Source of the DNA: Oscillospiraceae bacterium | GTDB lineage: Bacteria; Bacillota; Clostridia; Oscillospirales; Oscillospiraceae | NCBI GenBank assembly: GCA_902774015.1 | Contig: CACYHB010000011.1 | Span: 14,927-61,656, forward strand | Reading direction: 5' to 3' | Length of the DNA: 46,730 nt | In this document: in pieces, positions 42,398 through 46,730 of the stretch | How positions within the stretch are numbered: the first letter of the stretch is position 1 | Layout: every line of letters starts with the position of its first letter | Program-made: the position numbers and the translations under genes | The notes under the pieces: generated by a model | Seen by the model: the letters and a program-made list of their open reading frames with translations, nothing else | Told to the model about the DNA's origin: nothing | Database searches by the model: none

Positions 42398-44110
42398 ATG
42401 AAGCTGCTGAAAATTCTGCTGTCCGCCGTGCTTATGGCGTGCCTGCTGGCCGGCGTGCTGCCTGCCGCATGCGCCGAGGACGACGCGCGCTTTGCCGGAA
42501 AGACCTGGGAGGAGGTCGTTGAGGACTTCAATGCCCGCCTCGGCATTGAAAGCCGCAACGCCGCCTACGGCTACCGCAACACCGTCACCGGGGAGGAGCA
42601 TTTCTTCAACCCGGACCAGTACATGGTGGCGGCCAGCATGTACAAGGTGCCGCTGAACATGATGGTGTCCGAGCGTGTGTACAACGGCGAGATTTCCATG
42701 GACACGCTGATCGGCGGTCTGAGCTATCAGAAGCTCCAGCAGGGCAGCATCATCCACTCGGACAACGACTACGCCCGGGCCCTCTGGATGTACGTGGGCA
42801 ACGGCAACTACCGCAGCTACCGCCGGGCCATCGCCCCGCTCATGGGCGAGGACGCCGACACGGTGGACCCGCAGTACTATATCAACAATCTCTTCACTCC
42901 CCGGCAGATGATCCACTGTTTGACTCAGCTCTACGACAACGCCGAGCATTACCCCGGCGTGATCGACTGCATGAAACTGGCCGAGCCCAACGAATACTTC
43001 CGGCGCAGCGAAAACCGCTATGAGATCGCCCACAAGTACGGCTACTGGGAGGATACCTCCCTGCATATGAACGATTGCGCCATCGTCTACACGGACGAGC
43101 CGATCCTGATCGTCTGCTTTACCGACGGGCTTCACAACGCCTATCAGGTGCTGGCGGAGTTCTGCACCCTGATGTGCGACTACGCACAGTACGAGCTGGA
43201 TCACCGCAAGGCGGCCGAAGGTGCGCTGGACGCCGCGCTCAGCGAGATCGCCCTGCCCGATTTCCGCCTGCAGACCGAGCAGCCTCTGCCGACGCCCACA
43301 CCGGAACCCACGCCGGAGCCCACGGCTGAACCTGCAGAGGAGCCTGCGGAGCCGCAGTCCGGCTTCTCCCCGCTATGGTTCCTGCTGGCGCTTGCCGGCG
43401 GCGGCGTCTTTCTGCTCTGTGCCCTGGGCCGCCACAGGCTGCGCGTGCGCCGCATGCGGCTGCTGGCCGGGGTGCTGTCCGTGATCCTGGCTGTCGGCGC
43501 CGGCGCCATGGCGCTCATCAGTCTCTCCCCTGCGATGCGTCCCACGGGGGGCAGCATGCTCCCCGCCATGAATCTCAGCGACGTGGTGCCTTTCCTCGGC
43601 CACCCCGATCCCCAGGAGGACGTGATGGCTTTCTTCGACGCGCTGGAGCTGCAGGATTATGAGAAGTTCTACGCCATGCTGGACGGCTATGGCAGTCTGG
43701 GGCTGGAGGACCGCCCCGAGGCAGGGCCCGGGCGAATGATCCTCGGCGCGCTGCGGGACAGCTATTCCTACCGACTGGAGGGCGAGAGCCGCGTATCCGG
43801 CGATCTGGGCGAGCAGGACGTCTCTCTTCGCTCGCTGGATTTGAAGGCGGTGGAGGAAGCCCTGCGGGAGGAGACCCGCAATCATCTGGAACTTCTGAGC
43901 ACAGAGCGGACCTATCGGGAGCTTTGTGATGAGAACGGCTTCTATCTCCCCCAGGTGACGGAAGAGGCCGTCAATGCCGCTACCGGTGTGGTGCTGGGCC
44001 GTATTGAGGACTTCTATGCCGACCATACGCTGACGCTGCACCTGCTCTACAGCGATGGCTGGTACGTGCAGGGCGACGAGGCGCTGGTGAACGCCGTGCT
44101 CGGCGCGTAA
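42398..44110 (+). CDS. Class A beta-lactamase-like serine hydrolase with two C-terminal membrane helices
   Basis: A 570-residue protein. The signal peptide (residues 1-26, MKLLKILLSA... to AAC-A) predicts export. Residues about 35-270 are a penicillin-binding/class A beta-lactamase fold, with S80-M-Y-K83 (SxxK), S121-D-N123 (SDN) and H212-K-Y-G215 in place of KTG. A Pro/Thr/Glu linker (293-320) leads to two membrane helices (323-343, 354-376) and a further extracellular domain of about 180 residues with no known family. It may be a cell-wall-related serine hydrolase rather than an antibiotic resistance enzyme. Start at 42398 was chosen for GGAGAAG; an ATG 12 bases earlier is possible. Confidence 0.75.
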   Translation: MKLLKILLSAVLMACLLAGVLPAACAEDDARFAGKTWEEVVEDFNARLGIESRNAAYGYRNTVTGEEHFFNPDQYMVAASMYKVPLNMMVSERVYNGEISMDTLIGGLSYQKLQQGSIIHSDNDYARALWMYVGNGNYRSYRRAIAPLMGEDADTVDPQYYINNLFTPRQMIHCLTQLYDNAEHYPGVIDCMKLAEPNEYFRRSENRYEIAHKYGYWEDTSLHMNDCAIVYTDEPILIVCFTDGLHNAYQVLAEFCTLMCDYAQYELDHRKAAEGALDAALSEIALPDFRLQTEQPLPTPTPEPTPEPTAEPAEEPAEPQSGFSPLWFLLALAGGGVFLLCALGRHRLRVRRMRLLAGVLSVILAVGAGAMALISLSPAMRPTGGSMLPAMNLSDVVPFLGHPDPQEDVMAFFDALELQDYEKFYAMLDGYGSLGLEDRPEAGPGRMILGALRDSYSYRLEGESRVSGDLGEQDVSLRSLDLKAVEEALREETRNHLELLSTERTYRELCDENGFYLPQVTEEAVNAATGVVLGRIEDFYADHTLTLHLLYSDGWYVQGDEALVNAVLGA

Positions 44111-44125
44111 ACGATACAGAGACAC

Positions 44126-44159
44126 AAAACGGGCTTTGACCGAGGTCAAAGCCCGTTTT
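44126..44159. terminator. Bidirectional terminator
   Basis: A 15-bp perfect stem AAAACGGGCTTTGAC / GTCAAAGCCCGTTTT with loop CGAG, between convergent genes; T5 ends the plus-strand transcript. Confidence 0.85.
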
Positions 44160-44175
44160 TCCGTTATCTGCCGGA

Positions 44176-45060
44176 TCAGCGGAAGCTGTGGAAATACTCG
44201 CACTCGTCACGGTTGCACTGTGCCGCGTCCTCCGAGCGCATGTTGCAGTGAAACACGTGACCCAGGACGTGGTCCTTGTCGCCATAGTACTTGCTGAGCA
44301 CGGGAACGCCCAGGCTCTCAAGCTTCCGTACCAGTCCCGGGGCCTCCTGCGCCAGGAAGTCCCCCTCGCAGGTCATGACCAGGGCGGGCGGAAATCTGTC
44401 CGTCACATGGCGCAGGACGCTGATCCGGTCCAGCTCCTCGTCCGTCCCCTTCATGGGCAGCAGATCGGCCATGAGCCGGGCGGTCAGATCCTTCTTCTTG
44501 TCCAGACGGATCTCATAGACGCCGCAGTTGAGGGCCACGGCCTTCGGCACAAATCCGCGGGGAGAGCGGAAGGAGAAGTTCACCGCGTAGTCCGGGTTCG
44601 TGCACAGGCAGGCGTAGAGTCCCAGAAGATGGGCTCCGGCGCTGTCGCCCACGGCAAAGACGCGCTCTGTGTCAAAACCGTAGGTTTCCGCATGCTCCAG
44701 CACCCAGGTGAAGACCCGGTTGACGTCTTCCAGCTGGGAGGGGAACTTGAACTTCGGGGCAAGGCCGTAGCTGAAGTTCACCACGGCAAAGCCCTGCTGG
44801 GCAAGGCTCATGCAGTAATACTGATAGCGCTCCTTGTCGCCGTAGACCCAGCCGCCGCCGTGGACGCTCACGATGACGGGCGCTTTGCCGTCCAGACCTT
44901 TGGGCCGGTACACGTCCAGCCGGTTCCAGCGCTTGTCCGGGCCGTAGAGAATATCGTCAAAGCGGACGATGTCCTCCGGGGTGCGCAGGCCGGCGTCCCG
45001 CTTGTCATCGCCGCGCTTGAAGGCGGCGCATACGACTCTGCTTGTGATGGACATTGACAA
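44176..45060 (-). CDS. Alpha/beta-hydrolase esterase of the hormone-sensitive-lipase type
   Basis: A 294-residue cytosolic esterase. The HSL oxyanion motif HGGGW is at 67-71, the nucleophile S140 lies in VGDSAGAH, and the C-terminus contains an Asp in TCEGDFLAQEA and an active-site His in DKDHVLGHVFH. It acts on short acyl esters. It is the last gene of an operon with an ECF transporter ATPase and T subunit (8 bases after the ATPase stop). That suggests it may release a vitamin or cofactor from an ester, though this is inference. There is no signal peptide. Confidence 0.85.
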   Translation of the reverse strand: MSMSITSRVVCAAFKRGDDKRDAGLRTPEDIVRFDDILYGPDKRWNRLDVYRPKGLDGKAPVIVSVHGGGWVYGDKERYQYYCMSLAQQGFAVVNFSYGLAPKFKFPSQLEDVNRVFTWVLEHAETYGFDTERVFAVGDSAGAHLLGLYACLCTNPDYAVNFSFRSPRGFVPKAVALNCGVYEIRLDKKKDLTARLMADLLPMKGTDEELDRISVLRHVTDRFPPALVMTCEGDFLAQEAPGLVRKLESLGVPVLSKYYGDKDHVLGHVFHCNMRSEDAAQCNRDECEYFHSFR

Positions 45061-45068
45061 TCCTCCTT

Positions 45069-45797
45069 CTATCTCTCTGTTCCCGCATAGCGGAAAGGCA
45101 GCTCCATCCGGTTTCGCTCCAGCAGTTCCCGGTCCCGCAGGATACTCTCCGCCGGTCCGTCGGCGGCGATGCGCCCTGCCGAGAGCAGGATCACCCGCTC
45201 GCAGGTGTCGCAGATCATGTCCAGATCGTGGGAGGTGATGAGCCGCAGCTGCCGCAGATCCCGGATCGTGTTGATGACGATGCGGCGGTTATAGGGGTCC
45301 AGCGCCGCCGTGGGCTCGTCCATCAGCACCGCCTCCGGCTCCATGGCCAGAATAGTCGCGATGGCGGCCATACGCTTTTCACCGCCGGAGATCCGGTGGT
45401 TGTGGCGGTATTTCAGATCCTGCAGTCCCAGGCGCGTGAGCACCGTGTCCACCCGGCGCTCCGCCTCCTCCCGGCTCAGGCCGTAGTTGAGGGGCGCGAA
45501 GATCATGTCCTCATACACGGTGGGCATGAACATCTGGTTGTCGGAGTTCTGCAGCACGAAGCCCAGCTTCCGCCGGATCTTCGCCAGGTTGTCCTTCCCG
45601 ACCCTTTCGCCGTCCACCAGGATCTCGCCCTCGCTGGGGCTCAAGAGACCCAGCAGCAGCTTCATCACCGTGGACTTGCCCGCGCCGTTTGCGCCGATCA
45701 GGCCCACGGCCTCGCCGTCTTCAATGCGGAAGGAGACGTTCTGCAGCACCGGGCGGCCCTTTTCATAGGCAAAGCTCAGCTGTTTCAGTTCGATCAT
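45069..45797 (-). CDS. ECF transporter ATPase (EcfA/CbiO type)
   Basis: A 242-residue ABC ATPase of the energy-coupling-factor type. Walker A GANGAGKS (35-42), signature ISGGEKRMAAIA and Walker B AVLMDEPTAALDP near 155 are intact. The Q-loop segment with FVLQNSDNQMFMPTVYEDM near 80 is typical of CbiO/EcfA. The ATG at 45797 has GAGGTG at seven bases. It is 5 bases after the T-subunit gene; the esterase is 8 bases further. Whether the cargo is cobalt or a vitamin cannot be told, because the S subunit or CbiM is not in the window. Confidence 0.92.
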   Translation of the reverse strand: MIELKQLSFAYEKGRPVLQNVSFRIEDGEAVGLIGANGAGKSTVMKLLLGLLSPSEGEILVDGERVGKDNLAKIRRKLGFVLQNSDNQMFMPTVYEDMIFAPLNYGLSREEAERRVDTVLTRLGLQDLKYRHNHRISGGEKRMAAIATILAMEPEAVLMDEPTAALDPYNRRIVINTIRDLRQLRLITSHDLDMICDTCERVILLSAGRIAADGPAESILRDRELLERNRMELPFRYAGTER

Positions 45798-45802
45798 CGT
45801 AC

Positions 45803-46606
45803 TCACCTCACAAGGAAAGCGCCCATCAGCCGCGCCACGGGGACGAGGCGCAGCAGCAGGAAAATGCCGAGGCTTGCAAGAAGCCACAGGCCGTCCTTTT
45901 TGTCAAAGGGACGAATGTCGGCATAATGGAAATGTTCGTGGTAACCCCGCAGCAGCATGCTGCTGTAGAGCTCCTGCGCCCGGTCCATGCTCCGGAGCAG
46001 AAGCTGCCCCAGAAAGGAGCCCCAGGCGGAGATATGGATGCCCTTCTGCCCCGGTGCACGCAGATGGTAGGCGTCGGTCATCACAGCCAGCTCCTCCGTC
46101 ATGACGCCCACATAGCGATAGGTCAGCAGCAGGAGCGTCACCAGCATGGCGGGTACGTGCAGACGCCGCAGCGCGGCGCACAGAGAGTCGATGGGCGTGG
46201 TGGCCATGAGCAGGAAGGAGGCCATCAGGCAGAAAACACCCTTCAGCATCAGTGTCAGCATGGACACCACGCCGCCTGACACGGCCAGCCCGCCCAGCGC
46301 AAACTGCGGCGCGCGGTCAAAGAAGGGGTTGAAAAGTCCCACCGCCATCACCAGCGGCAGAACGATCCGGAGCTTGTAGAAGCAGGTGCGCACTTCGACG
46401 CCGCTCAGCTGGAACAGCAGCACCGGCCAGAGCAGCAGTGGGATTAGGCCGCTCAGATCGTACTTGTGGAAAGAAACCACGGTGAGGATATATGCAATTG
46501 TACTCAGAAGCTTCGCCGCCGGATGGAGCCGGTGGATCGGCGAAGAGCGCGCCGCCAGCTCGTCCATTTCGCCGAGCTCGTGCAGCGCCTTTTCCATCTT
46601 GTTCAT
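45803..46606 (-). CDS. ECF transporter transmembrane (T) subunit, CbiQ-like
   Basis: A 267-residue membrane protein of the CbiQ/EcfT family with about five hydrophobic helices: residues about 33-50, 55-75, 85-105, 115-140 and 245-263. Conserved segment SSPIHRLHPAAKLLSTIAY starts the membrane part, and SMLLRGYHEHFHY, with the Ala/Ser-Arg-Gly coupling motif (LLRG), contacts the ATPase. The ATG at 46606 has only a weak site (CGGGAA); the leader contains the GTATAC motif. It is the first gene of the operon seen here, with the ATPase and an esterase. A substrate-specific partner is probably beyond the right edge. Confidence 0.85.
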   Translation of the reverse strand: MNKMEKALHELGEMDELAARSSPIHRLHPAAKLLSTIAYILTVVSFHKYDLSGLIPLLLWPVLLFQLSGVEVRTCFYKLRIVLPLVMAVGLFNPFFDRAPQFALGGLAVSGGVVSMLTLMLKGVFCLMASFLLMATTPIDSLCAALRRLHVPAMLVTLLLLTYRYVGVMTEELAVMTDAYHLRAPGQKGIHISAWGSFLGQLLLRSMDRAQELYSSMLLRGYHEHFHYADIRPFDKKDGLWLLASLGIFLLLRLVPVARLMGAFLVR

Positions 46607-46627
46607 AGGAATCGTTCCCGTGTCGAA

Positions 46628-46649
46628 AAAAGTATACTTTTGTTCTCGA
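46628..46649. repeat. GTATAC/TTCTC motif, copy 2
   Basis: AAAAGTATACTTTTGTTCTC, which differs from 36497-36519 only in the number of T around one G. It lies 22 bases upstream of the CbiQ-like gene and supplies a TATACT that could act as its -10 box; no -35 box was recognised. Confidence 0.55.
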
Positions 46650-46680
46650 CCGCTCAGAGGCGGTAAGCTGCGCATAGCAA

Positions 46681-46715
46681 AACCCATTTCTTTCCCGTTG
46701 GGGAAAGAAACGGTT
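46681..46715. repeat. Two-tier pyrimidine/purine hairpin at right edge
   Basis: Inner arms TTTCTTTCCC / GGGAAAGAAA and outer arms AACC / GGTT, like the hairpin at 36891-36934. It may be part of the same dispersed element as the GTATAC motif 40 bases away. Confidence 0.5.
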
Positions 46716-46730
46716 TTTGATGCCAAAGAA

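Noticed and set aside
42398-44110. Interpretation as an antibiotic resistance beta-lactamase
   Set aside because: The KTG box is altered, the deacylating Glu is not evident, and membrane helices plus an extra domain are present, so resistance is not supported.

Overview
This is a GC-rich (roughly 60%) chromosomal window from a low-redundancy, gene-dense Firmicute, most plausibly a gut clostridial lineage of the Oscillospiraceae/Ruminococcaceae type. The reasons are the Gram-positive lipoprotein signal, Shine-Dalgarno sites close to GGAGG, sigma-A-like promoters mostly with 17-base spacers, a BMP-family nucleoside importer, PlsY, DegV, PepF, DUF937 and an ECF transporter. No rRNA, tRNA, CRISPR array, phage gene or transposase was found. 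The taxonomic placement is an inference from gene content and style, not from a marker gene.

Layout. 165-1756 (minus): a three-gene operon of a monooxygenase-like protein, a carboxymuconolactone-decarboxylase/cupin fusion and a flavodoxin. 1977-11998 (minus): a glycoside-utilisation operon, GPH symporter - GH2 - TIM-barrel isomerase - GH78 rhamnosidase - GH43 - GH1, with a divergent AraC regulator at 12182-13435. None of its glycosidases shows a signal peptide, so imported oligosaccharides or plant glycosides are probably trimmed inside the cell. 13503-24499: a nucleoside region, with udk-tdk-pfkB on the minus strand back to back with deoD, then a BMP lipoprotein, a fucose-isomerase-like protein, an ABC nucleoside importer, plsY and psuG on the plus strand. 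The pfkB kinase is a good candidate for the pseudouridine kinase that would feed PsuG.

24801-29660 (plus): a second GH2 enzyme, translationally coupled to a membrane-anchored esterase with a cysteine-rich module, then a DUF937 / histone-H1-like HTH / zinc-phospholipase-C-like trio. 29803-32214 (minus): zinc/cadmium resistance (ArsR sensor, HMA metallochaperone, P1B ATPase) with a clear operator. 32341-33914 (minus): an aminotransferase and an FlK-like thioesterase. 34010-36452 (minus): TPR protein, DUF4037 nucleotidyltransferase-like protein and a beta-lactamase-fold protein. 36453-37005: a 553-base non-coding stretch with nested inverted repeats that may be a structured RNA or a repeat element. 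37006-46606: a DUF255 thioredoxin-fold protein, DegV, PepF, a class-A-beta-lactamase-like membrane protein, and an ECF transporter operon (T and A subunits) ending in an esterase.

The most interesting non-genic signals are an array of five consecutive hairpins at 24519-24743, a related palindrome shared by 24674-24712 and 40305-40341, the possible structured RNA at 36609-36883, a GTATAC-containing motif shared by 36497-36519 and 46628-46649, and a 20-base-period direct repeat in front of the AraC gene. No single locus is clearly a wholly new system. The best candidates for second looks are the DUF937/HTH/PLC trio, the nucleoside operon with its embedded sugar-isomerase-like gene, and the possible structured RNA.
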